From contig JBFWQE010000136.1 of the NCBI GenBank assembly GCA_050249615.1, positions 1 to 14,810 on the forward strand: DNA of 14,810 bases. The letters are read 5' to 3'. Position 1 is the first letter of the stretch, and the number at the start of each line of letters is the position of its first letter. The notes beneath the pieces are model-generated. The model searched no databases. It worked only from the letters and a program-made list of their open reading frames with translations, and had not been told where the DNA came from. A program made the translations under genes and the position numbers. Below are positions 1-6,909 of this stretch, piece by piece. This DNA comes from VFZN01 sp050249615. Lineage in GTDB: Bacteria > Acidobacteriota > Vicinamibacteria > Vicinamibacterales > UBA2999.

Positions 1-7
1 GATCTAG

Positions 8-469
8 GCCACCGTGCGCTGCAAGGCCGTGTATCTCGCCTTGGCGGTGCTCCCGGACGGCACGCGCGACATCCTGGGGGGCTGGATCGAACAGACGGAA
101 GGCGCGAAGTTCTGGCTCAAGGTCTTCACCGATTTGAAGACGCGCGGCTGCCAGGACATCCTCATCGCAGTGACCGATGGGCTCAAGGGCATGAGCCAGG
201 CCTTGGCGGCCGTCTTCCCCGCCACGACGCTCCCAACCTGCATCGTCCACCTGCTGCGCCACAGTCTCGACTACACGAATTGGAAGGAGCGCAAGCCCTT
301 GGCGCAGGCGCTGCGGGCGATCTACGCCGCGCCGAGCGCCGAGAGCGCCGGCACCGCCCTGGACGCCTTCGAGCGCGGGCCCTGGGGCGTCTAGTTTCCG
401 ACCGTCGCCGCCTCCTGGCGCCGCGCATGGGCGCACGTGATTCCGTTCTTTGCCTTTCCGCCAGACATT
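8..469 (+). pseudogene. IS256-family (Mutator-type) transposase remnant
   Basis: Reading in one frame gives the middle of an IS256-family DDE transposase: KAVYLALAV, the ETEGAKFWL segment, DILIAVTDGLKG (which holds the second catalytic Asp), and a C-x(2)-HLLRHSLDY stretch typical of the family. The likely catalytic Glu is in the FERGPWG segment. An in-frame TAG at 392-394 interrupts it, yet the same frame continues with FPTVAASWRRAW and VIPFFAFPPDI, as in intact members, and then homology stops abruptly near 469. Another in-frame TAG lies at 5-7. The N-terminal part with the first Asp and the C-terminal third (the TTNAIES region) are missing. No terminal inverted repeats or target duplication are visible. 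It is a decayed, non-functional copy; the family call is strong, the boundaries approximate. Confidence 0.85.
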
Positions 470-640
470 CCCCACAGCGCCCACACGCATCACTGGCTGG
501 GCGCCTCACACACCGAAGTCCTGACACTCCCTCGCGAGGCGCTTCGGGATGGTCGGACGTCGTACCGGACCCAAACATTGGGAAGCCGGTCGGCGACACC
601 CGGACCTCGCCGCCGCGCTGCTGCGGATGGGCGAATCGAT

Positions 641-777
641 CAATCCCCCAATCCCCCAATCCCCCAATCCCCCAATCCCCCAATCGCGCAATCGCGCAAT
701 CGCGCAATCCAATGCCCAATGCTCCAATCGCCAATCACCCAATGAATCGCTCAATCGGCAATCACCAATCATCAATG
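641..777. repeat. 8-bp tandem repeat array, CAATCCCC/CAATCGCG, with decayed tail
   Basis: Five perfect copies of CAATCCCC (641-680) are followed by three perfect copies of CAATCGCG (681-704). After that the CAAT core recurs at irregular 6-9 bp spacing to about 777. The two variants are grouped in blocks, as expected from slippage or unequal exchange after a point change. On the minus strand the first block reads as five runs of five G separated by ATT, a canonical G-quadruplex-forming pattern. The array lies between an IS remnant and the leader of the beta-barrel gene. Confidence 0.9.
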
Positions 778-812
778 GATCTCCCCTTCGCCAATCTGTT
801 ACCCTGATACCC

Positions 813-880
813 GCCCGATTCCCACTCGGGCAAGCCGGCCTCCTCCCTCTGTCCGGCTAAAGGGCCGCTGGTCAACGGCC
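813..880 (+). promoter_or_regulatory. three-hairpin 5' leader of the beta-barrel gene (unassigned)
   Basis: Three inverted repeats stand back to back: GCCCGA/TCGGGC (813-818 with 826-831), AGCCGG/CCGGCT (833-838 with 853-858) and GGCCG/CGGCC (863-867 with 876-880). If transcribed they would give a compact structured leader ending about 44 nt before the start codon at 925. A weak extended -10-like TGTTACCCT lies just upstream (797-805), with no good -35. The arrangement could be a cis-regulatory RNA, a protein-binding leader, or a terminator/attenuator without a T tract. I cannot assign it to a known riboswitch class. Confidence 0.35.
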
Positions 881-924
881 GATACGGTAAGCGGCAACAA
901 TTTTCGGGGCCAGGTGGAACTGTC

Positions 925-1761
925 ATGGCACAGAGGGGAATCGTGCGGCTATCGGCGGCGTTTCGGGTGGGCGCAATGGCGGTGGCGATGCTGGGCGCGG
1001 CGGCGCCGGCGCTGGCCCAGTTCCGGCCGCCGATGGAGGCCGCCGTCGGCGAGGACTACCACGTCGAGGCCTCCTACGGCTGGTGGAACGCCACGCCGGG
1101 CCTCATCGTGAATTCCGAATCGCTGGGCATCCTGGGCACCGACGTCAACCTGGTGGACGACCTCGGGATCACCAAGAAGAAGCTGGGCCGGTTGAACGTG
1201 GTCCTGCGCCCTGCCACGAAGCACAAGTTCAGGTTCGAGTACCTGCCCGTCGAATACCTGACGGACGCCGTCACCCTGCAGCGCGAGTTCGTGTTCAACG
1301 GCCAGCGCTACCGGGTGGGCCTGCCCGTCAGCACCACCGCCCAGTACAACACCTTCCGCTTCGGCTACGAGTACGACTTCATCTACCGCAGCCGCGGCTT
1401 CGCCGGGGTCCTGCTCGACGCGAAGTACACGGACGTGCGCGTGGAGCTGCAGAGCCCGATCGGCGAGGAGTTCACCACCGCCGTCGCGCCCATCCCGACC
1501 ATCGGCTTCGTCGGCCGCGGCTACGTCACGAAGAACGTCGCCATCGGCGGCGAGCTGTCGTTCTTTCGCGTCCCCGACAACCTCAGCGAGGACTACGACG
1601 GCGAGTACACCGACTTCGACATCTACGGCACCGTGAACTTCACGAACAACGTCGGCGCCACGGTCGGGTATCGCTCGGTGGACGTGTTCTACCAGGCCGA
1701 CCGGGACACGGGTTCACTCACCTTCAAGGGGCTGTATTTCACCGGTGTGGTGAGGTTCTGA
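925..1761 (+). CDS. outer-membrane beta-barrel protein, hypothetical
   Basis: The product has 278 residues. Residues 1-31 form a signal peptide (basic start, hydrophobic core MAVAMLGAAAPALA, predicted cleavage after Ala31 before Gln). The mature part alternates polar and hydrophobic residues in amphipathic strands rich in Tyr, Phe, Gly and Val (for example FRFGYEYDFIYRS, AGVLLDAKYTDVRVEL), and the protein ends in Phe (LYFTGVVRF), the usual C-terminal signal for BAM-dependent insertion. An 8- to 12-stranded barrel in the outer membrane is likely. Ligand and role are unknown; I recognise no named family. The ATG at 925 was chosen because AGGTGGA lies 6 nt upstream and it gives a full signal peptide. 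The gene stands alone, and its last codons form the first unit of a tandem octamer array. Confidence 0.85.
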   Translation: MAQRGIVRLSAAFRVGAMAVAMLGAAAPALAQFRPPMEAAVGEDYHVEASYGWWNATPGLIVNSESLGILGTDVNLVDDLGITKKKLGRLNVVLRPATKHKFRFEYLPVEYLTDAVTLQREFVFNGQRYRVGLPVSTTAQYNTFRFGYEYDFIYRSRGFAGVLLDAKYTDVRVELQSPIGEEFTTAVAPIPTIGFVGRGYVTKNVAIGGELSFFRVPDNLSEDYDGEYTDFDIYGTVNFTNNVGATVGYRSVDVFYQADRDTGSLTFKGLYFTGVVRF

Positions 1762-1822
1762 GGTTCTCGGGTTCTCGGGTTCTCGGGTTCTCGGGTTCTG
1801 GGGTTCTGGGGTCCTGGCGTTC
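1751..1822. repeat. 8-bp tandem array joining the stop codons of two convergent genes
   Basis: Nine octamers run without a gap: TGAGGTTC twice, TCGGGTTC four times, then TGGGGTTC, TGGGGTCC and TGGCGTTC. The consensus is T-S-R-GGTTC. The first unit covers the last codons (Arg-Phe-stop) of the beta-barrel gene; the last unit supplies two bases of the stop codon of the convergent membrane protein gene (1821-1823). The plus strand has six runs of at least three G with 4-5 nt loops between 1768 and 1811, a G-quadruplex-type pattern. No conventional hairpin terminator is seen at this junction. Confidence 0.95.
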
Positions 1823-4466
1823 ATCGGATCTCGACCCACACACCCAGGTTCCTCGGATCCCGGCTACCGGGATCGTGCTCGAAGGGCCGGAAGCCGGGTC
1901 CGCTTCGAATCGTCATCTGCCAGTTCGGAGCCCCGCCGCGAGGCGGCAGCACCACCGTCGCCTCGCGGTGCGCAGCGAGCTCGACCCGCTCGGTCCACGT
2001 TCCCATCGAGAACTCGGCCCACGTCGCCAGCGGCCCGGCCCGCACCACCAGTGCGATCGGCACGTCTCGCCCCTCGCCGTCGGGCCTCAGGGCATCCACG
2101 ATGATCGATGCGGACGACCGCCCGCGGGTCCAGAACCCGGGCCGCTCCATGAAGGTGTTGTCGTCCAGGAAGAAGATCCGGGCCGCGCCGTAACGTGACG
2201 CGCGAAGGGCCTGCCCTTCGGCCCTCCGGCCCGGCCCGAAGACGCTCATCGGCTGCAAGGTCAACCGGCTCACCGACCGACGGGCCTCTTCGTCACCCCG
2301 GATGGTGAGCGAGTGCACGTGGACCGGCAGGTCGACGATGAGCCCGGTGCGACCGCCCTCGCACTCGTTCAGGTCGATCACGTCCACGACCTGCCGTGTC
2401 CGCCCAACGGACACGCTGATGGTGCCTGACGGATGGGCCGATCCTTCCAGGACAATTTCGTAGTCACCGGCCGGGACCATGGGCATCGCGACCAGGGCCG
2501 ACGCATCGGGATTGCGCGGCCCTCTCACCGTGCTGGCCAGGCTCAGCTGCTGGGGCACGTCGCCGAGCGGTATCGTCCCGTACGGCTGCGAGCGCCACCC
2601 CACCCCGCTCCATCGCTCTGGCCAGTGGCGCAGGAGATCGAGACCCGAGGAGGTCTCCGTGAAGGTCGAGTCCCCGCCCTTCCACGCGAGCGATGAGGAG
2701 ACCATCACCGTCAACGCCAGCCAGGCGCTCGCGAAGACCCATGCTTGCGCGGGTCGCCGCGCGGACAGCCACACCGCCAGCGTGCCAAGCGCACCGCCCG
2801 TGAGGGCCCACGTGGCCACGGTCCCCAGCGCTTCACCTCCTGTCGTCCGGTGCAGGCTGGGCCACGCAAGCGGGAGGTTCACGCTCCGGTTGGCCCAGTC
2901 GAGCAGCAAGCTGAAGCCATCACGCGCGTTGTACAGGAGCGCCCCGTGATCCACCATCGCTTCGGTCAGCGTGATGGCCAGGCTCACCGTCAGCAGGACG
3001 AGCGCCATCGCGCGGACACCCGCGCCGCCGCGCGCCCAGAGAGTACCCAGCGGCACCGCGAAGATGGGCAGGATGACGACGAGAAACCGGGCCGGGGCGC
3101 TGTAGCCGCCCCACCACATGGGATACGAGGCGACGGCCGCGGTGTAGAGCACGGCCAGCAGCCCCAGTTCGACAGCGAGGCGGGGGCGCACGCGCGCCAT
3201 CGTGACCAGGCCCAGCAGCGCCAGCGAATAGACCGGGGCGTTTGGCAGCAAGCCGAACTGCTGATCGAACAGCAACCCCGGAATCCCCGCCGTCAGGTTC
3301 GCGAGGCTGCTCTGCGTGCTGAAACCATAGGGCGCTGAAGGATTGGGGGAGCCCCAGATGACCCAGAAGAACGTGAACCATGCGCAGGCCGACAGGATCG
3401 GCACGGCCACGAAGGCCGCGATCGACCGCCATCGGTCGGGACGAAGGAGGAGCCGCAGGAACAGCACGACGCCGAGCACACCCGCCACGACGGCAAACCT
3501 CGAGTGCAGCCACGGCAGGAGTGCGAGCGCCGCGCCCAGGGCGACGAGGTGCGGACGGGCCAGCCGCCCGGGCCCGTTGTCCAACCGGACGAGCGCCAGG
3601 AGCGCCGCCGCCGTACAGGTCGCCCCCACGCCATCGGGGTAGATGGCGAACGAGTGAAAAAACCCTGGAGCCGCAAAGGCCGTGGCAGCCCATGCCAGCC
3701 ACGCGGCGCGGGCACTGCCGGTGAGCTCCCAGGTCGCCATCCAGACCAGCGCCAGCCCGAACGACACCAGGGCGATCATGGTGGCCACGGCCCCCGCGTA
3801 TCCCGCAATGGCAAACGCCGGGGCCAGCACGACGGAGAGGCCCGGCGCGTGCACGGAGTAGATCTGGCCATCCAGGCCGCGGCGCAGAAAGTCCGGCCGG
3901 AGGTCGCCGGCGAAGTAGGCCAGGTAGTCGTGGCGCGCGTGGTTGTTCTCGATACGGAGGTCGCCGTCGAGCAGGAGGCTCTGCGTGATCACCAGGTAGT
4001 GAGGCTCGTCACCGGCCGGCATGCGCTGCTGCAGGGCCAGGCTGCCGGCCCCGAGCGCCACGATGGTGACCGTCACCGCGATCCAGGGGGCTCGCGCAGG
4101 TGCGCCACACCAGCGCCACAGGCGCCGGCGCGCCAGAGCCGGCACAGCCAGACCCAGCACGACCAGCGCCCAGACCAGCCGCGAGAGCGGCCCGTACCAG
4201 GTGAGGAAGGCCGGCGGCACACGGCCTGGAAGCCACGGGAGGCAGACCAACGCCGTCAGGGCCAGCGGCCACATCCGCGCGGTCGGCACACGGCCGAGGA
4301 CGACCACGCCGAGGGCCGCTGCCTGGAAAACGACGAGCACCCACCAGGGGGCGAGGAGCCCGACACGCAGCTGGCCCGCAGGGTCGGCGCCCGCGAGAAA
4401 GCCGAGCGACAGCCAGGCCGCCATCCCGGCCAGCGCGGCCAGGGCCACAGGCACGACACGCGTCAT
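1821..4466 (-). CDS. large GT-C-like polytopic membrane protein with C-terminal soluble domain
   Basis: The product has 881 residues. About a dozen hydrophobic segments fill residues 1 to roughly 600. The first large extracytoplasmic loop carries AGDEPHYLVITQSLL (Asp153-Glu154), the acidic pair expected in GT-C glycosyltransferases that use polyprenyl-phosphate sugars (PMT/ArnT-like, GT39/GT83), followed by YSVHAPGLSVVLAP near residue 203. The C-terminal 280 residues are soluble and beta-rich, probably periplasmic and possibly carbohydrate-binding. The family suggests transfer of a sugar from a lipid carrier to a glycan, lipid or protein; donor and acceptor are unknown. It lies 16 nt downstream of a methyltransferase gene on the same strand, so the two are probably cotranscribed. 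No strong ribosome binding site precedes the ATG. Its stop codon touches a tandem repeat shared with the convergent gene. Membrane assignment is firm, enzyme class moderately so. Confidence 0.75.
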   Translation of the reverse strand: MTRVVPVALAALAGMAAWLSLGFLAGADPAGQLRVGLLAPWWVLVVFQAAALGVVVLGRVPTARMWPLALTALVCLPWLPGRVPPAFLTWYGPLSRLVWALVVLGLAVPALARRRLWRWCGAPARAPWIAVTVTIVALGAGSLALQQRMPAGDEPHYLVITQSLLLDGDLRIENNHARHDYLAYFAGDLRPDFLRRGLDGQIYSVHAPGLSVVLAPAFAIAGYAGAVATMIALVSFGLALVWMATWELTGSARAAWLAWAATAFAAPGFFHSFAIYPDGVGATCTAAALLALVRLDNGPGRLARPHLVALGAALALLPWLHSRFAVVAGVLGVVLFLRLLLRPDRWRSIAAFVAVPILSACAWFTFFWVIWGSPNPSAPYGFSTQSSLANLTAGIPGLLFDQQFGLLPNAPVYSLALLGLVTMARVRPRLAVELGLLAVLYTAAVASYPMWWGGYSAPARFLVVILPIFAVPLGTLWARGGAGVRAMALVLLTVSLAITLTEAMVDHGALLYNARDGFSLLLDWANRSVNLPLAWPSLHRTTGGEALGTVATWALTGGALGTLAVWLSARRPAQAWVFASAWLALTVMVSSSLAWKGGDSTFTETSSGLDLLRHWPERWSGVGWRSQPYGTIPLGDVPQQLSLASTVRGPRNPDASALVAMPMVPAGDYEIVLEGSAHPSGTISVSVGRTRQVVDVIDLNECEGGRTGLIVDLPVHVHSLTIRGDEEARRSVSRLTLQPMSVFGPGRRAEGQALRASRYGAARIFFLDDNTFMERPGFWTRGRSSASIIVDALRPDGEGRDVPIALVVRAGPLATWAEFSMGTWTERVELAAHREATVVLPPRGGAPNWQMTIRSGPGFRPFEHDPGSRDPRNLGVWVEIR

Positions 4467-4482
4467 GACGACGCGAATCAGA

Positions 4483-5232
4483 TTAGCGCGGCTTGCGCGC
4501 GAGGCAAATTATCGACGAGCCAAATGGCATGGGGAGCACGCGAAGCGCCAGCGCCTCGGCGCCGAGCGCGAGCGTCAGCGCGCCGTTGATGGGCGCCGCC
4601 GGCACCTTGATCTCCCACTCCTCGGCCTCGGCTTCCCGGCCGCGCCGGCGCCACCGATGCCCGACCCGCGCGGCCAGCATCAGCGGAAAGACCGCGGCAA
4701 AGGTGAAGCTCAGGCGCTCCACTTTCAGACCGGCCCCCTCGAGCAGCCTGCGCACCTGTGCCGGGTTATAGCGCCGCACCTCTTCGGCCAGAACCGAGTG
4801 CCCGCCTCTCAGCACCTCGAGCGCGGCGAAGTTCAGCACCGCGGCGCCGCCCGGCTTGAGGATGCGCGCCAGCTCGCGAGCCGCCCGATGCTCGACGGCG
4901 TCCGGCAGCGTCTGGAACACGTCGAAGGAGGTCACCAGGTCGAACGAGCCCGAGGCGAACGGGATGGCGTCGATGCTGGCCTGCGCGATGCGGCGCCGGC
5001 CGCGCTCGTGCGCGAACTGCAACCCGCGCCAGGTGAGGTCGAAGCCGTAGGCCTCGCCGTAGGGGTCGAGCATCGCCAGGTTCGTGCCGGTGCCACAGCC
5101 GCAGTCGAGGATGCGCGGCCGTGCGAGGCCTGCCGTCGCGCGCTCCAGGAACGGCCGCACGAACCAGCGGAAGCCGCGGAACCAGAAGTGGGACTGCTCG
5201 GCGAGGGACGTGAGCTCGAGGAGACGATCCAT
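4483..5232 (-). CDS. class I SAM-dependent methyltransferase
   Basis: The product has 249 residues. Motif I ILDCGCGTGTN (residues 41-51) is the SAM-binding glycine loop; the acidic residue ending strand 2 is in YGFDLT (62-67); SIDAIPFASGSFDLVTSFDV (86-105) is the motif II region; ILKPGGAAVLNF (124-135) is the post-II loop of the Methyltransf_11 type. The N-terminal HFWFRGFRW segment (15-23) is a pattern I associate with methyltransferases found beside lipid-linked glycan genes. Hydrophobic stretches near 176-190 and 216-236 may bind the membrane. It probably methylates a small molecule, lipid or sugar of the neighbouring glycosyltransferase pathway; the substrate is not readable. It is the first gene of a two-gene minus-strand unit, and its ATG lies 42 bp from the divergent membrane protein operon. 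Confidence 0.85.
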   Translation of the reverse strand: MDRLLELTSLAEQSHFWFRGFRWFVRPFLERATAGLARPRILDCGCGTGTNLAMLDPYGEAYGFDLTWRGLQFAHERGRRRIAQASIDAIPFASGSFDLVTSFDVFQTLPDAVEHRAARELARILKPGGAAVLNFAALEVLRGGHSVLAEEVRRYNPAQVRRLLEGAGLKVERLSFTFAAVFPLMLAARVGHRWRRRGREAEAEEWEIKVPAAPINGALTLALGAEALALRVLPMPFGSSIICLARKPR

Positions 5233-5254
5233 TCAGACAGCGAGGCCGACCGGG

Positions 5255-5274
5255 CATGCTACCATACGACGCGC
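5255..5274 (+). promoter_or_regulatory. possible extended -10 element, divergent intergenic gap
   Basis: Only 42 bp separate the two divergent start codons (5232 and 5275). On the plus strand, ATGCTACCAT contains an extended -10-like TGcTACCAT ending at 5265, nine bases before the ATG at 5275. No matching -35 box or Shine-Dalgarno sequence is seen. If used, transcription would begin almost at the start codon, giving a leaderless or near-leaderless mRNA. This is weak evidence from sequence alone. Confidence 0.25.
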
Positions 5275-6909
5275 ATGCGATCCCGGGGGCTCGCCGAGGT
5301 CACGGCCGTGGTCCTCGCTGCCGTCGCGCTCACCTCGATCCTCACCTACCCCCTGGCCTTCAAGATCGACCGGGTCGGCCGCATCAACACCGACGATGGG
5401 CGGTGGAGCATCTGGGTGGTGAACTGGGTGGCCCAGGCCCTCGGCGCCGACCCCCTCGGCGTGTACCAGGCGAACATCTTCTATCCGCAGCGCAATGCGC
5501 TGGCCTTCTCGGAGCCGAACCTGGTGGAGGGCGCGCTTGGGGCGCCCGTCTGGGCGCTGACGCGCAATCCGTACTCCACCCACAATGCGGTGGCGCTGTT
5601 GTCGTTCGTCATCGCCGCCGTCGGCGCGTACTACCTGGTGCGCTACCTCACGGGCCACCGCGGCGCCGCGGCCGTCGCGGCCGTCCTCTACGCGTTCTGC
5701 CCGTTCGTCTTCGCGCGGACGGCTCACATCCAGCTGCTGTTCACCGGCGGCATCCCGTTCTGCCTGCTCGCCTTCCACCGGCTCGCGGATCGCGTTACGG
5801 TGGGCCGCAGTGTCACGCTCGGCGTGCTGCTGTGGCTGCAGGCGCTGGCTTGCGCGTACTACGGCATCTTCGCCGGGCTGATCGTCGGCCTGGGTACGCT
5901 GGTCGTCGCGGCGACGCGGCGGCGCTGGCGGGATCGCGACTACTGGGTCGCCATCGCGCTCGCGGCGTTCGTGGCGGTCGGCCTCACGATACCCTTCTTC
6001 GTCCCCTTCCTCGAGATCCAGCGCGAGACCGGGTTCGCGCGCACGCTGGAGGACGCGCGGATGTACTCCGCCGACACGGGCGCCTGGCTCGCGTCGTCTG
6101 CCTGGGCACACCGGTGGTGGCTGCCGTGGATCGAGCCGTTCAACGAGGTGCTCTTCCCCGGCATCCTCACCCTGATGCTCGGGGGCGCAGGCATGGTCAT
6201 CGCCGTGCGGAGCCGCCGGGATCGGGAGCTGCTGCTCTTCTACGGGTTGACGGGGGTGCTGGCGTTCTGGCTGTCCTTCGGCCCCGACGCGGGACTGTAC
6301 ACGCTCTTCCACAACACGATCCCGGTCTTCTCGTTCCTGCGGGCGCCGGGTCGTATCGGGATCGTCGTGGTGATGTGCCTGGTCGTCTTCGCCGGCTTCG
6401 CGGTTCGCGACGTGGTCGGTGCGCGCCCGCGCGCCGCGTTGTGGGCCGGCGTGCTGGTGCTTGCGGCCGCCGCCGAACTGACGCACGCGCCGCTGACGGC
6501 CTTCCGCGAGGTCGCCCCCTTTCCAGCCGCCTATCGCGTGCTGGCCATGCAGCCGGCGGGTCCCGTCGCCGAGTTCCCCTACTTCTACGAGCGCAGCGAT
6601 TTCCCCCGGCACGCGATCTACATGCTGAACTCCACCACCCACTGGATGCCGCTGGTCAACGGCTACAGCGATCACATCCCGAGGGAGTTCCGCGACAACG
6701 TGGTGCCCCTCAGCTCGTTTCCCACGCGCGCCTCGTTCCGGATCCTGGGCCGGATCGGCGCGCGATACGTGGTTTTCCACCTGAACATGTACGACGGGCG
6801 CTCACGCGAGCGGCTGCTCGAGCGGATCGACACCTACCGCGAGTATCTGCGCCCGATCGTGAAGGAAGGCGACGTGTGGCTCTTCGAGATCGTCGGCTTC
6901 CCGAACTAG
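5275..6909 (+). CDS. GT-C-like polytopic membrane protein, paralog 1 of 3
   Basis: The product has 544 residues, with about ten membrane segments and a C-terminal extracytoplasmic domain from about residue 420. The first loop carries the acidic NTDDG (38-42) followed by WSIWVVNW, then ANIFYP (66-71) and AFSE (77-80). Later motifs are HIQLLF, ARMYSADTGAW and PLVNGYSDHIP in the C-terminal domain. The two following genes have the same motifs in the same order. The fold suggests a polyprenyl-phosphate-sugar-dependent glycosyltransferase, but I recognise no characterised member, so the function is inferred. The ATG at 5275 is chosen over far-upstream starts because the preceding frame is antisense to the methyltransferase and not membrane-like. 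No ribosome binding site is visible. Its 3' end overlaps the next gene by 34 nt, which indicates cotranscription. Confidence 0.8.
   Translation: MRSRGLAEVTAVVLAAVALTSILTYPLAFKIDRVGRINTDDGRWSIWVVNWVAQALGADPLGVYQANIFYPQRNALAFSEPNLVEGALGAPVWALTRNPYSTHNAVALLSFVIAAVGAYYLVRYLTGHRGAAAVAAVLYAFCPFVFARTAHIQLLFTGGIPFCLLAFHRLADRVTVGRSVTLGVLLWLQALACAYYGIFAGLIVGLGTLVVAATRRRWRDRDYWVAIALAAFVAVGLTIPFFVPFLEIQRETGFARTLEDARMYSADTGAWLASSAWAHRWWLPWIEPFNEVLFPGILTLMLGGAGMVIAVRSRRDRELLLFYGLTGVLAFWLSFGPDAGLYTLFHNTIPVFSFLRAPGRIGIVVVMCLVVFAGFAVRDVVGARPRAALWAGVLVLAAAAELTHAPLTAFREVAPFPAAYRVLAMQPAGPVAEFPYFYERSDFPRHAIYMLNSTTHWMPLVNGYSDHIPREFRDNVVPLSSFPTRASFRILGRIGARYVVFHLNMYDGRSRERLLERIDTYREYLRPIVKEGDVWLFEIVGFPN
6862..6869 (+). 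promoter_or_regulatory. ribosome binding site deciding the GTG start at 6876
   Basis: AAGGAAGG lies inside the end of paralog 1, six bases upstream of GTG at 6876. It supports initiation of paralog 2 there, with N-terminus MALRDRRLPEL directly before the first hydrophobic segment. The same frame stays open far upstream, but that part is only a shadow of paralog 1. Confidence 0.7.

Larger units (their letters stand above)
470..924. other. gene-free stretch: IS debris, octamer repeat, hairpin leader
   Basis: No convincing coding sequence lies between the transposase remnant and the beta-barrel gene at 925. Open frames here are shadows created by the tandem repeat, giving IGGLGDW- or PPIPQSPN-like translations. 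Bases 470-640 resemble nothing I recognise; 641-777 hold a tandem octamer repeat and its degenerate tail; 813-880 hold three consecutive inverted repeats, listed separately. Confidence 0.7.

Noticed and set aside
641..704. CRISPR-like array
   Set aside because: The units are 8 bp without unique spacers. It is a simple tandem repeat, as are 1751-1822 and 10218-10297.
183..734. Minus-strand open frame with IGGLGDWGI repeats
   Set aside because: It is produced by translation of the 8-bp repeat and the antisense of the transposase remnant. It has no ribosome binding site and no family.
813..900. c-di-GMP-I (GEMM) riboswitch
   Set aside because: CAAGCC and CTAAAGG are superficially similar, but the GGCAAACC segment, the GAAA tetraloop and the spacing of the class are missing.
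4021..5274. N-terminal extension of paralog 1 to an ATG at 4021
   Set aside because: This part is antisense to the methyltransferase and the large membrane protein, is Arg/Pro/Ala-rich, and has no homology-like pattern. The ATG at 5275 directly precedes the first membrane helix.
5233..6780. 515-codon minus-strand open frame opposite paralog 1
   Set aside because: Its composition (Arg, Asp, Glu, His, Gln, low hydrophobicity) is that of the antisense of a membrane protein, and the sense strand has well-ordered membrane motifs.
5256..6875. Upstream extension of paralog 2 to an ATG at 5256
   Set aside because: It is an alternate-frame shadow of paralog 1. The GTG at 6876 with AAGGAAGG gives the expected N-terminus.
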